Of a stretch of 64,000 nt of DNA, positions 40,708 to 51,262 are shown one piece after another. Position 1 is the first letter of the stretch. Every line of letters begins with the position of its first letter. Source of the DNA: Bartonella machadoae (GTDB lineage Bacteria; Pseudomonadota; Alphaproteobacteria; Rhizobiales; Rhizobiaceae); the NCBI RefSeq assembly GCF_022559585.1, contig NZ_CP087114.1, forward strand, positions 103,095 to 167,094. The letters run 5' to 3'. A program made the position numbers and the translations under genes. The notes under the pieces are model-generated. The model worked only from the letters and a program-made list of their open reading frames with translations, ran no database searches and had not been told where the DNA came from.

Positions 40708-43700
40708 ATGAAAAAATATTCAACACCAAATTTGGTAAAAGCTATTTCCTTAGGAACAGCAATAGCGGCATTGTTATCCAGTGTTTCTCCTGTTTTTGCT
40801 GCGAATCTTGCGATAACGGGAGGAACTTCTTTAAGTACACCTGGTGGAGGAGTGTCTTACTCACACGGTAGCCATGGCAGTATTGTTTTTGCTGGTGATG
40901 ATGATTACTGTGGTGCGGATAGTGTTGTTGGACGTGGTGGTAAACAACAGCAGACAATAAAAGATACTCAGCGAATAACAGCAGAGCAACAATATGAAAG
41001 ATTTATTGGGGAGAAAGTTTTTAACGGTCGTAGTCCTTATGGTACGACCACTGAACAGGTTACGTGGATGTCTGAAGGAATTTTGACAAATGATGGCACT
41101 TATATGGGGAGAAACACTTTTGGTGTCATTAATGCTATGCCTGAGGCTTATGGTGTTTATTCTTTTGCTACTGGATGTGGATCTGCTGCAACGGGGAATT
41201 ATTCCACGGTATTTGGTGCAGGTGCAACGGCAAAGGCTGGTGGAGCACAAGCCTTTGGCGTTTCTGCACTTGCAGGTGGTATAGCAAGTATCGCTACAGG
41301 TGTTGATTCAGAGGCGTCGGGGAAATCAGCAGTTGCTATTGGAGGGCTTTCAACGGCATTAGGTGAAAATAGCGTTGCTTTAGGGACAAGGGTAAGGGCA
41401 GAAGAGAATTATGCGATTGCTATAGGCTCAGAGGCTGAAGCTCAAGCTTCAGGTTCTATTGCAATAGGCAGTAGGCGCTCTGACAGAACTGAAGAAGCTA
41501 ATCCTAACAGAAAAGTAATAGCGGAGGCTGAAAATGCGATTGCTATAGGTACATTTGCCTATGCTAAAACAGCAGATTCTGTTGCTATTGGTGTAAATGC
41601 ACAGGTGTTTTCTAAGGATGGTGTCGCTATAGGTGGAGGCTCTATCTCTTATAAAGAAAAGGGTATTGCTGGTTATGATCCTCATTCAAATGGTGCCTCG
41701 ACAGATAATGGTATAGCGTGGAAAAGCACCACAGGCGCTTTCAGCGTTGGAGAAGTTGGTGTTGCAGCTAATGGTACAAAGGGTACACTAACACGCCAAA
41801 TTACAGGAGTTGCAGCGGGAAGTGATGATACTGATGCAGTAAATGTTGCACAGCTAAAGGCTATGAGGGATGTCATTGCAGGAGGAGGAGAAGGTTGGAA
41901 AGTTTCTGTTAATGGTGAAGATTCTACAGCTGTTAATGGAGGCAATATCGTCGATTTTTCAGTGAACAGTAAAGAAAAAGACAACTTAAAGATTGAAAAG
42001 GATAGTGCAAATAATAAGCACGAGATAAAATTTGCTTTAAGTGATACTCTTAAATTGACGAGTGTTACTACAGGGCAAAGCTCTATGAGTGATGATGGTT
42101 TTATAATTGAGAATGGGCCAAGAATAACTGTAGACGGTATTGATGCTGGTAATCAAAAGATTACAGGAGTGGTAGAAGGGGACGAAGATAACGATGCAGT
42201 TAACTTTAAGCAACTGAAAGAGGTCAAAGGATTAATATCACAAGCAGGAGGTTGGAAGCTTGCTGTTGATTCCGGTGATGCTACAGATGTTAATCCTGGT
42301 AGTATAGTAGATTTTGTTCCTGCTAAGAAAAATGATAGTTCTGGTGCAAATACAGAGAATATAAAGATTAAAAAAGATGGTAATACTGTAACATTTGAAT
42401 TGAATGATTATCTGCAAGTAAAGAGCATTACAGCAGGAAAAAGCTTTTTTGATGATGGTGAGTTTGGATTTACGGGTGGAGGGCCAGTCATAAATCTTAA
42501 TGGTATTAGTGCCGGAAGTAAACCCATTCGAAACGTGGAAGATGGTGTTGACGGACAAGATGCAGTGAATGTTTCACAGCTGAATAAGGTAAAAGACTTA
42601 ATATCAACAGCAGGAGGTTGGAAGCTTTCTGTTAATGACGATGAAGCTACAGATATTAATTCTGGTAGTACAGTAAATTTTGTTGCAGTTAAGCAGAAAG
42701 ACGATGATGATAATGAGACTGAAAATACAAATATAAAAATTACCAAAGGCGATAACAATGAAGTAAAATTTGATTTAAGCGAATATATTAAAGTTGGTCG
42801 TGTAGAAACAGGAAATACAAGTTTAAGTCATGCTGGTTTACAGATCAAAGGTGGTCCGCGTGTCTTTAAGGGAGGGATTGTTGCCGGAAATACAACGATT
42901 TCAGAAGTGAAAGATGGCGTTCTCGAACAAGATGCAGTTAATGTTAAACAGTTAAATGAGGTAAAAGGATTAATATCAAAAGCAGGAGGCTGGAAGCTTT
43001 CTGTTGATGGTGCCGATGCTACAGATGTTAATTCTGGTGATACGGTCAGTTTAGAAGCAGTTGAGAAAGAAGATGCTTCTGGTGAAAAAACAAAAAACAT
43101 CAAAATTGTAAAAGATGATCAGAATAAAGTACAATTTGATTTAGCTGATAATCTTAAAGTGACGAGTGTTACAGCAGGAAGAAGCGTTTTGAGCGATGAT
43201 GGTTTTATAATTGATGGAGGACCAAGAATAACTTTTGATGGTATTGAAGCTGGCAATAAAAAGATTACGGGAGTTGCAGCGGGAGAGGGAGATACCGATG
43301 CTGTGAATTATAAACAGCTAAAAGATTTTACAACGAACATTAAAACAGGTTGGAAACTTGCTGTTGAAAATGAAGAGGCTACAGATATTGGGGCAGAGAG
43401 TACAGTAAAGTTTGTAGCTGCTGTGGATAAGGATAGCCACAAAAATATCAACATTGTAAGAGGCGATAATAACGAGATAAAATTTGATTTAAACGAAGTT
43501 ATTAAAGTTAATAAAAAAATAGAAGTAGGGGATGAAGTTACTATAACTGATAATGGCTTAAAGATTAAACGTGGTCCAAGTATAACATATGGCGGTATTG
43601 ATGCTAGCGATAAAGAGATTAGAAACGTGGCAGAAGGTATTTTAGGCACGGATGCAGTTAATCTTAATCAGTTGAACGACGTAGAAAAGAAAATACAAGA

Positions 43701-45843
43701 AGTAGCAGAAAATAACCTTGTTAAATGGGATGAAGAGCAGAAACTTATCACCATTGGTAAGGAAAAAGAAGGCGCTAAAATTGATATTACAAATAAATCA
43801 GGTGATGCTCGAACAATTTCGGGTGTGAAAGATGGAGGATTATACGAAGATTCAACAGAAGCTGTAAATGGTAGCCAAATCAATGAGATATCCGGAGATA
43901 TTGCAGAGTTTTTTGGTGGAGATGCGGCATTTGAAGATGGTAAGTTTGTAGGACCGAAATATAATTTATCTACAGTTTCTGCTGATGGTACTGTAAAACA
44001 AAAAACTTTTGAAAATGTTGGTGAAGCTTTGACGGGACTTGATGCGAACGTAAAGAATGTGAACAGCCGTTTGACACATGTCACTAATGATTTTACCAAG
44101 AAAATCGATGCTCTTTCTCAAGATGCCTTATTGTGGAGTGATAACGAACAAGCATTTGTTGCTCTTCATGGAGCAAACGGAGAGAAGACAAACAGCAAGA
44201 TCACCTTTCTTAAGGATGGAGAGATTGATGTTAATTCAACTGATGCTATAAATGGTTCCCAACTTTTCAAGGTTGCTCAAAATACATCGAAATATTTTGG
44301 TGGCAGTACTGATGTACTTGAAGGGATAGAACCAACCTTCCTTATTCAAGGGAATAAACATAATAATGTTACGGATGCGTTTACTGATGTGAATGTTTCT
44401 ATTACGAATCTTGATAATAAGATTATTGAAATGAAAGAAAATAATCTTGTACAGCAAGAGGGTATATCAGGTGTTATCACCATTGGTGCGAAAACGGCTG
44501 GTACTGAAATCAACATTGCAGGTACTGCTGGTGTAAGGCGTAAGATTTCTGGTGTTCAAGCTGCAGAAAAGGGTGATGAAGCTGTTAACAAAGACCAACT
44601 TGATAAAAGCATAGAAAAGGTTTCTAAAGATGCATTACTTTGGAGTGAAGATGAACAGGCATTTGTTGCACTTCACGAAAAAGATGGAGAGAAGACGAAA
44701 AGCAAGCTTAAATTCCTTTTGGATGGAGATATTGCTGCAAATTCAACGGATGCCATTACGGGTAATCAACTCTATCTCATGAGCAACCAATTGGCTGCGT
44801 ATTTTGGTGGTGGTGCTAAATATGAGAATGGCGAATGGACAGAACCAAGTTTCAAGATCTCTAAAATTGATGCGGATGGTACTGTTAAAGAGCAAACACA
44901 TCATAATGTTGCAGATGCTTTGGGTGATCTTAATGGTGGTATGGTCAACATCAATAACCGGATTGATGAGATTAAGGACAAAGTTACTTCGGATGTGATA
45001 CATTGGAATAAGGATGAAAAAGCCTATGATGCTAGCCATGATGGGAAACCAGGTAAGATTATCAATGTCGCTGATGGTAAAATTGCACAAGGCTCGAAAG
45101 ATGCGGTCAATGGTGGGCAACTTTGGGAGACCAATGAACGTATTGACGGTGTTGAAAAACATATGAATCATATCGAAAATAGAGTTGATAACATTTCCAC
45201 TACAGTTACGAATATTGGTGAAACGGTTAATAATATTGGCAATAAAGTTGATCATATTGATGATAAGGTTAACGATCTTGTGGATGGTGTCGTTCTCTAT
45301 GACAGAGACGAAAATGGCAAAAAAACCAATAAAGTTACTTTGATAGGTGGTAACGAAAGTGAACCTGTTACGATTGATAATGTTGCTGATGGTCGCATTG
45401 AGAAAGGTTCGAAAGAAGCGATTAATGGTGGACAATTGCATGATTACACTCAAGAACAAATGAAAATCATTCTTGATCAATCAAAGAACTATACAGATCA
45501 ACGGGTAAACAATATTGTGATAGATGCTATTGATGATGCAGTTGAACGTGCGAACAATTACACCAACATGAAGTTTGAGGCTTTAAATTATAGCATTGAA
45601 AATGTACGTAAAGAGGCAAAACAAGCAGCAGCTATTGGGTTGGCAGTGTCTAATTTACGGTACAATGATACACCTGGAAAATTAAGTGTTGCATTTGGTA
45701 GCGGTTTATGGCGTAGCCAATCAGCCTTCGCTTTTGGTGCTGGTTATACATCTGAAAAAGGAAATATCCGTTCTAATTTATCGGTAACGAGTTCAGGTGG
45801 ACATTGGGGTGTCGGTGCAGGATTTAACATGACATTGAACTAA
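40708..45843 (+). CDS. Trimeric autotransporter adhesin 1 (BadA/Vomp-like)
   Basis: A 1711-residue surface adhesin. A signal peptide (cleavage after SSVSPVFA, about residue 31) precedes a YadA-type head with repeats such as AIAIGSEAEA and SIAIGS (about residues 150-320) and a neck (DTDAVNVAQLK). There are five stalk modules of about 120 residues, each beginning GWKL.V and ending in a DAVN..QL motif (at about 41896, 42249, 42614, 42989 and 43350). Further coiled-coil necks and connectors follow. The last 90 residues (AAIGLAVSNLRYNDTPGKLSVAFGS) are the YadA membrane anchor. It would form a trimer in the outer membrane for host-cell and matrix binding. The terminal residue is N, not the usual aromatic. 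Confidence 0.95.
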   Translation: MKKYSTPNLVKAISLGTAIAALLSSVSPVFAANLAITGGTSLSTPGGGVSYSHGSHGSIVFAGDDDYCGADSVVGRGGKQQQTIKDTQRITAEQQYERFIGEKVFNGRSPYGTTTEQVTWMSEGILTNDGTYMGRNTFGVINAMPEAYGVYSFATGCGSAATGNYSTVFGAGATAKAGGAQAFGVSALAGGIASIATGVDSEASGKSAVAIGGLSTALGENSVALGTRVRAEENYAIAIGSEAEAQASGSIAIGSRRSDRTEEANPNRKVIAEAENAIAIGTFAYAKTADSVAIGVNAQVFSKDGVAIGGGSISYKEKGIAGYDPHSNGASTDNGIAWKSTTGAFSVGEVGVAANGTKGTLTRQITGVAAGSDDTDAVNVAQLKAMRDVIAGGGEGWKVSVNGEDSTAVNGGNIVDFSVNSKEKDNLKIEKDSANNKHEIKFALSDTLKLTSVTTGQSSMSDDGFIIENGPRITVDGIDAGNQKITGVVEGDEDNDAVNFKQLKEVKGLISQAGGWKLAVDSGDATDVNPGSIVDFVPAKKNDSSGANTENIKIKKDGNTVTFELNDYLQVKSITAGKSFFDDGEFGFTGGGPVINLNGISAGSKPIRNVEDGVDGQDAVNVSQLNKVKDLISTAGGWKLSVNDDEATDINSGSTVNFVAVKQKDDDDNETENTNIKITKGDNNEVKFDLSEYIKVGRVETGNTSLSHAGLQIKGGPRVFKGGIVAGNTTISEVKDGVLEQDAVNVKQLNEVKGLISKAGGWKLSVDGADATDVNSGDTVSLEAVEKEDASGEKTKNIKIVKDDQNKVQFDLADNLKVTSVTAGRSVLSDDGFIIDGGPRITFDGIEAGNKKITGVAAGEGDTDAVNYKQLKDFTTNIKTGWKLAVENEEATDIGAESTVKFVAAVDKDSHKNINIVRGDNNEIKFDLNEVIKVNKKIEVGDEVTITDNGLKIKRGPSITYGGIDASDKEIRNVAEGILGTDAVNLNQLNDVEKKIQEVAENNLVKWDEEQKLITIGKEKEGAKIDITNKSGDARTISGVKDGGLYEDSTEAVNGSQINEISGDIAEFFGGDAAFEDGKFVGPKYNLSTVSADGTVKQKTFENVGEALTGLDANVKNVNSRLTHVTNDFTKKIDALSQDALLWSDNEQAFVALHGANGEKTNSKITFLKDGEIDVNSTDAINGSQLFKVAQNTSKYFGGSTDVLEGIEPTFLIQGNKHNNVTDAFTDVNVSITNLDNKIIEMKENNLVQQEGISGVITIGAKTAGTEINIAGTAGVRRKISGVQAAEKGDEAVNKDQLDKSIEKVSKDALLWSEDEQAFVALHEKDGEKTKSKLKFLLDGDIAANSTDAITGNQLYLMSNQLAAYFGGGAKYENGEWTEPSFKISKIDADGTVKEQTHHNVADALGDLNGGMVNINNRIDEIKDKVTSDVIHWNKDEKAYDASHDGKPGKIINVADGKIAQGSKDAVNGGQLWETNERIDGVEKHMNHIENRVDNISTTVTNIGETVNNIGNKVDHIDDKVNDLVDGVVLYDRDENGKKTNKVTLIGGNESEPVTIDNVADGRIEKGSKEAINGGQLHDYTQEQMKIILDQSKNYTDQRVNNIVIDAIDDAVERANNYTNMKFEALNYSIENVRKEAKQAAAIGLAVSNLRYNDTPGKLSVAFGSGLWRSQSAFAFGAGYTSEKGNIRSNLSVTSSGGHWGVGAGFNMTLN

Positions 45844-46217
45844 TAAAAGATTTTCTTAAACATGCTCCTTGCCCCTGCTTAATCAAAGCAGGGGCATTTT
45901 AGTAAAAAGCTTTTAAAAATCCTCCTCGGTGGAAATAAATGCTTTCTTAAAAGGATAATAAAGACGTAAAAATGAGCTCAATTTTAAATACGTCAAAGCC
46001 AAAACTGTTCTCTTAATGAGATACAATTTTTTTACGTTTCTCATAAATTGACTTTCTCAAATCTTCCCCTAATTACCCCTTCAAAGCGCAGTAGCGATAA
46101 CAGCTTATATTTTGTTTTATTGATGATCTAAAAGCATAGACACATAAACGGAAATAAGAAAGTTGTACAACATTACACTGTACTTTTTTGGTGTTTTTTA
46201 TTTAGAAGGGGGGGGAT
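45844..46217. other. Intergenic region between adhesins 1 and 2
   Basis: It contains the terminator at 45871-45899 and an AT-rich promoter region. GAAGGGGGGGG lies just upstream of the second adhesin's ATG. A TTGTACAA palindrome (46163-46170) and a TGTAC repeat 15 nt further could be regulator sites. No gene is present. Confidence 0.45.
45871..45899 (+). terminator. Terminator of adhesin 1
   Basis: GCCCCTGCTT pairs perfectly with AAGCAGGGGC around a 5-nt loop (45871-45895), followed by ATTTT. A textbook intrinsic terminator 27 bp after the stop. Confidence 0.85.
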
Positions 46218-49200
46218 ATGAAAAAATTATATACTACACTAGCGATGGGTAATGCGCGTTTTTCTCATTCACCTTATCGGGTATCGTTTTTAAAAGTAGC
46301 TTCGCTTGGAACTGCGGTTGTCTTATTTTTGTCGAATACTTCTCCTGTTTTTTCAGCAAACCTCGATTTAACAAAAGCGTCTCTTGAAAGTATGAAGAAT
46401 GCTGCTGTAGCTTATCCGCAAAATACTATTTTTGAGTATAATGATTATAACAGTGGTATGGGAAATTATCATTCTACAATAAATGTTTTAACCTCTGGTA
46501 GAATATTTGTAGGGGAGGATGTGCAAAATATCTTTACAGTGAGTGGCACAGTCATTTCTGCTTCAAAGAGAGAAAAGAGTATTGAAAACGCAGTTATTTC
46601 AGATTCAAAGCAATATACGGGAAAAGGGAAAAGTGTTGCTAAAAGTTTTATAACGCGTGCTTTAGGGTTAGACAGTATTGCGATAGGTTTTGAATATGGT
46701 AACCAAAAGAGCATTGAGAAATCCGTATTCGCAAAAGATTATGATTCTATCACATTAAGCAATCAAGATAAAGAAAGTGCGATAGGGAAAATTACTGCGA
46801 AGGTAGCAGCGGCAATTGGTTATAATCAAAAGAACGTCGTGCACCAACTTGAAGGGAGGGTTGCTGATACTGACTCTTCTGATGCCATTAATGTTGCACA
46901 GCTAACAGCTTTACAATCCTATGTAGATCAAGGTTGGACGCTGTCTGTTGGAGGTAAAAGTGCTACAATAATCGGTACAACGAGCGTAGTGGATTTGTCA
47001 GCAGCAAGTGACAATTTGAAGGTTACAAAAGGCAATGGAGACAATAATATAAAATTTGATCTGGGTGATAATGTTAAGGTAACAAGCATTATTGCAGGGA
47101 ACAGTTCTATGAGTGGTGATGGCTTTTTTATTAATGATGGGCCAAGAATAACGTTAGATGGTATTGATGCTGGCAATGAAAAGATTACAGGCGTTGCAGA
47201 GGGAACTAAAGATACTGATGCAGTGAATTTTGCACAGCTGAAAGAAATAGGAAGTCAAATAGCAGTAAGCAGCCTTGTTAAGCAAGAAGCAGGCAATAAT
47301 CTTATCACTATTGGTAAGACTGTGGGTGGTACTGAAATCAGTCTTTCAAATAATGATGGTGAAGATCGTAGAATTTCTGGTGTGAAAGCTGCGCAGGAGG
47401 ATACGGATGCTGTTAATAAAAAACAACTTGAAGATAGTATAGCAGATATTACCGATAGCATTGAGAATAATATTCTTGTCAAACAAAATAAAGGAGAGAA
47501 TGCTTCTATTACTGTAGGTAAAGCAACAGGTGGTTTTGAGATCAACATTGCAAATAAATCAGGTGATACGCGTACAATTTCTGGTGTGAAAGCAGCTACC
47601 AAGAGTGATGAAGCTGTTAATAAAGAACAATTGGATGGTGAAATTGCCGATATCACAGATCGTATTAATGTTATAAAAGAAGCTAATAACTTTTCGGTTC
47701 TCTACGATAAAAATGCAGATGGGATCGTTAATTATAATAGTATCACTTTAGGAGGTGATAAAACGACGGCACCAGTTGCGCTTCATAATGTACAAGCTGG
47801 TATAATAGCAGAAGGATCGCATGATGCAATCAATGGCAGCCAGATTAATAAAATATCTGAAGATGTAGCAGCCATTTTTGGTGGTGATGCAGAATTTAGC
47901 GACGGTATCTTGTTTGGTCCGCACTATCATTTGTCAGAAATTTCTGAAGATGGTACATCGAAAACTCGTGACTCTTATGATGTTGGTTCGGCGTTGACAG
48001 GACTTGATAAGAATATCAACAATGTAAATAACCGCTTAACACATGTAACGAATGATTTTACTCAAAAAATAGATGGGATTTCTAAAGACTCTTTGTTGTG
48101 GAGTGATAAAGAACAGGCATTTGTTGCTCTTCATGGGGAAGGGAAAAAAGAAAATAGCAAACTTACGTTTCTTGCGGATGGGGACATTTCTGTTGACTCC
48201 ACTGACGCTATAAATGGTGCACAGCTCTATGAGACCAATCAAAAGATGAAAGAGTTGAATAATAATTTTGCTAACATAAGCACAACTATATCCCAGTATT
48301 TTGGTGGTGACGCAAATATATCTAATGGTAAAGCACCAAGTTATGTGATTCAAAACAAAGAGTATAATGATGTGGGTTCTGCGTTTGATGGTGTTAACAA
48401 TTCTATCACGGAGATTTCTAATCAGATTACCAATGCGGCAAACAATAGTCTTGTAAAGCAGGATGAAGAAACCGGTTCTATCACGATTGGTAAGGGAGTC
48501 GGTGGTACGGAAATCCGCATTGCAGGTATTGATGGTGCAGGACGCACTCTTTCCGGTTTAAAAGAAGCAGAAAAGGATGATGAAGCTGTTAACAAAAGCC
48601 AACTTGATAAAAGCATAGAAAAGATTTCTAAAAATATTGAAACAGCAAGTGCTGCTGCGGTTCTTTATGATAAAAATGATGATAACACCATTAATTATAA
48701 CAGTGTAACATTGGGTGGGAAGGAAAATACCGGACCAGTTTCACTTCTCAATATCAAAGACGGCAGAATTGCTGTTAACTCAACGGATGCCATTACAGGC
48801 AATCAACTTTATCTCATGAGTAATCAGCTTGCTGCGTATTTTGGTGGTGGTGCTGGCTATAAGGATGGAAGTTGGACTGCTCCTCATTTCAAAGTTACGC
48901 AACTCAATGCTGATGGCACTGTTGATAAAGAGACAAGCTACGATAATGTTGCTGAAGTACTTGACGGTGTTAATAATAATATAGTGAGTATGAACAATCG
49001 TATTGATCATGTCATCGGCAAGATAGATTCTAATGCTTTAAAGTGGAATGATCAGAAGGAGGCTTATGATGCTAATCATGATGATAAGCCAAGTAAGATT
49101 ATCAATGTCGCTGATGGTAAAATCGAACAAGATTCAAAAGATGCGGTGAATGGTGGACAACTTTGGAAAACCAACGAGCGTGTTACAAACGTTGAAAAAG

Positions 49201-49820
49201 ATATTAAGCATATCGAAAACAGGGTTGATAATATTGAGAACACGGTTCATAACCTTTCTGATGGGGTTGTTAATTATGACAAAACTGAAGATGGCAAGAA
49301 AAGCAATAAGATCACTCTAACAGGTGGGAATGAAAGTGAACCTGTTGTGATTGATAACCTCGCTGATGGTCGTATTGAAAAGGGCTCGAAAGAGGCGATT
49401 AATGGTGGGCAATTACGTAGTTATACAGAGCAGCAGATGAAGATTGTTCTAGATGATGCCAAAAGCTACACAGATCAACGGGTGAATAATATTATTATTA
49501 ATGGCATTGATGATGCTGTTGAACGAGCTAATCAATATACAGATATGAAATTTAATATTTTAAATTACAGCATTAAAAGTGTACGCAAAGAGGCAAGACA
49601 AGCGGCGGCTGTTGGTTTAGCAGTCTCTAACCTGCGTTATTTTGATACACCGGGCTCTTTAAGTGTCTCATTTGGTAGTGGTGCGTGGCGTGGACAGTCT
49701 GCATTTGCTCTTGGTGCTGGTTATACATCTGAAAATGGCAAAATTCGCTCTAATCTTTCTGCGACAAGTGCTGGTGGTCACTGGGGAGTAGGTGGTGCAA
49801 TAACCTTCAAAATAAAATAA
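46218..49820 (+). CDS. Trimeric autotransporter adhesin 2 (BadA/Vomp-like)
   Basis: A 1200-residue adhesin. It has an extended signal region of about 53 residues (ASLGTAVVLFLSNTSPVFSA). The head is short and poor in classic YadA repeats (AIGFEYGNQ, AIGYNQKN). One full GW-type stalk module starts near 46933, followed by necks (DTDAVN, STDAINGSQL) and coiled-coil connectors, and then a YadA anchor ending FKIK. Parts of the stalk and the anchor are close to adhesin 1 (ITGNQLYLMSNQLAAYFGGGA occurs in both), so the two share recombination targets. A terminator follows. Confidence 0.95.
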   Translation: MKKLYTTLAMGNARFSHSPYRVSFLKVASLGTAVVLFLSNTSPVFSANLDLTKASLESMKNAAVAYPQNTIFEYNDYNSGMGNYHSTINVLTSGRIFVGEDVQNIFTVSGTVISASKREKSIENAVISDSKQYTGKGKSVAKSFITRALGLDSIAIGFEYGNQKSIEKSVFAKDYDSITLSNQDKESAIGKITAKVAAAIGYNQKNVVHQLEGRVADTDSSDAINVAQLTALQSYVDQGWTLSVGGKSATIIGTTSVVDLSAASDNLKVTKGNGDNNIKFDLGDNVKVTSIIAGNSSMSGDGFFINDGPRITLDGIDAGNEKITGVAEGTKDTDAVNFAQLKEIGSQIAVSSLVKQEAGNNLITIGKTVGGTEISLSNNDGEDRRISGVKAAQEDTDAVNKKQLEDSIADITDSIENNILVKQNKGENASITVGKATGGFEINIANKSGDTRTISGVKAATKSDEAVNKEQLDGEIADITDRINVIKEANNFSVLYDKNADGIVNYNSITLGGDKTTAPVALHNVQAGIIAEGSHDAINGSQINKISEDVAAIFGGDAEFSDGILFGPHYHLSEISEDGTSKTRDSYDVGSALTGLDKNINNVNNRLTHVTNDFTQKIDGISKDSLLWSDKEQAFVALHGEGKKENSKLTFLADGDISVDSTDAINGAQLYETNQKMKELNNNFANISTTISQYFGGDANISNGKAPSYVIQNKEYNDVGSAFDGVNNSITEISNQITNAANNSLVKQDEETGSITIGKGVGGTEIRIAGIDGAGRTLSGLKEAEKDDEAVNKSQLDKSIEKISKNIETASAAAVLYDKNDDNTINYNSVTLGGKENTGPVSLLNIKDGRIAVNSTDAITGNQLYLMSNQLAAYFGGGAGYKDGSWTAPHFKVTQLNADGTVDKETSYDNVAEVLDGVNNNIVSMNNRIDHVIGKIDSNALKWNDQKEAYDANHDDKPSKIINVADGKIEQDSKDAVNGGQLWKTNERVTNVEKDIKHIENRVDNIENTVHNLSDGVVNYDKTEDGKKSNKITLTGGNESEPVVIDNLADGRIEKGSKEAINGGQLRSYTEQQMKIVLDDAKSYTDQRVNNIIINGIDDAVERANQYTDMKFNILNYSIKSVRKEARQAAAVGLAVSNLRYFDTPGSLSVSFGSGAWRGQSAFALGAGYTSENGKIRSNLSATSAGGHWGVGGAITFKIK

Positions 49821-51262
49821 TGCAAAAGCTATAACTGCATAGAATTTTCGCTTTTGTTTAAAGCAAGGGCGAAAATTTTATAAATCGAAACGGTATGACG
49901 GTTAAAGTATAGACTTCACCAAAGCATGCTTTTTACTAGCAGAGCTAAGAAAGTCATTTTTGTTATTTTCTATTGTTCTGTAGCTAATAGATCGCATAAG
50001 AAGACTACTTATAGTAGAAGCGAAGCAAATTTATCTTTTACAAGAGCACATAATTATTGAAGAGATTTTAATTTTTTTTATTGAGAGGTTAAGCGAAAGC
50101 AATATTAACTTTTTTAAGGGTACGATTTTATTAACAGACAAGTTTATTGACAGACAAGGGGACATCTGAATTCTTTTTAAAAAAGATTGTATGAAACTCA
50201 CAAAATAAAAAATAACGAATATACGAAATTTAATTTGAAAAACTTTTAGCAGGTTAACTTTTTCAAACTAAATATGTTCTCAAATACACAAACTGAATCT
50301 TAATTTTAAGAATGATAACCGCTCTATTTTATAAGAGCGTTTAAATATGTCTTTATCAATCTTCATTCTCTAGGGGATATTATACGTTTCAAAGTGATAG
50401 CCTTTTTTCTAAGTTTTGGCATTTCAATTTGTCTGTAGGATTAGGAGAGTTGCAGGATTTGTGTGCAGGATCTCATAAAGTATTGAATTGATGCTGAAAA
50501 CCAAATAGTTTAATGAAATTCTTAAACACCCTGATTTTGTTAGGGAAGTTTATAAGTTTTATAGATAAAAACAATATTTATTGAAACATAAATCAGTATA
50601 GCACTGAAAGAGGATGTAAATTTAATATTCCATAGAAATATTGTTAATCTGTTGAAAAAATAACACACTATAAATTAAAGAACAATTTTATTTAGAAAAG
50701 ATTTACTTTTTTCTTGCTATTATAACAGAGGCTTTATAAACGTACAAAAAGTATATTAATAAGACTCATTTTGTTAAAAAATCTCTTTGTGGAAAGAGAT
50801 TAAAAAGAGCGGGGTGAATATAATGGATCTAAAGAGAAGAGATAGCACAAAACCAAAACGCAGTTTCACTGTTATTCTTCATACAAGAAAACAATGAGAG
50901 AGAAAAAACACTCTCACGAAACCCTATTCATCTCAAAAATTATAACATCCCACTTTAACGACCATTAAGATACATAATCTTAACAAAGAAAAATTCAACA
51001 GCAAGTAAAACAGACTGACCGCACCAAATCAAAGCGTTGGATTAAAGGAATTAACTACCTAAAGAAAACCTTTCTAACACTTAAAACCCACATTTTAAAA
51101 CACTACCCACAACCCTTATAAGAATCCAAACATGCCCTTTACAAAGCCCATTATAAAAAGCACACGTAAAACAACATTAAATCATAATCACACAAACTCC
51201 CTAACACTTAACGCGGAAATGTGTCTTTTTTATGTTTTTATTTTTTCATTGGAGAATTTATT
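49821..51262. other. Long intergenic region upstream of adhesin 3
   Basis: 1.4 kb of AT-rich DNA with no open frame that I can support. It starts with the adhesin 2 terminator and ends with TTGGAGAATT before the adhesin 3 ATG. Short protein-like fragments near 50400-50480 (VGLGELQDLCAGSHK in one frame) may be remnants. A long leader or regulatory region for adhesin 3 is possible. Confidence 0.4.
49843..49878 (+). terminator. Terminator of adhesin 2
   Basis: AATTTTCGC (49843-49851) pairs with GCGAAAATT (49869-49877), continuing with a T-rich tail. It lies 22 bp after the stop. Confidence 0.7.

Noticed and set aside
44743..45480. 245-codon - strand frame inside adhesin 1
   Set aside because: Antisense shadow produced by the repeated stalk codons; isoleucine/asparagine-rich nonsense composition.
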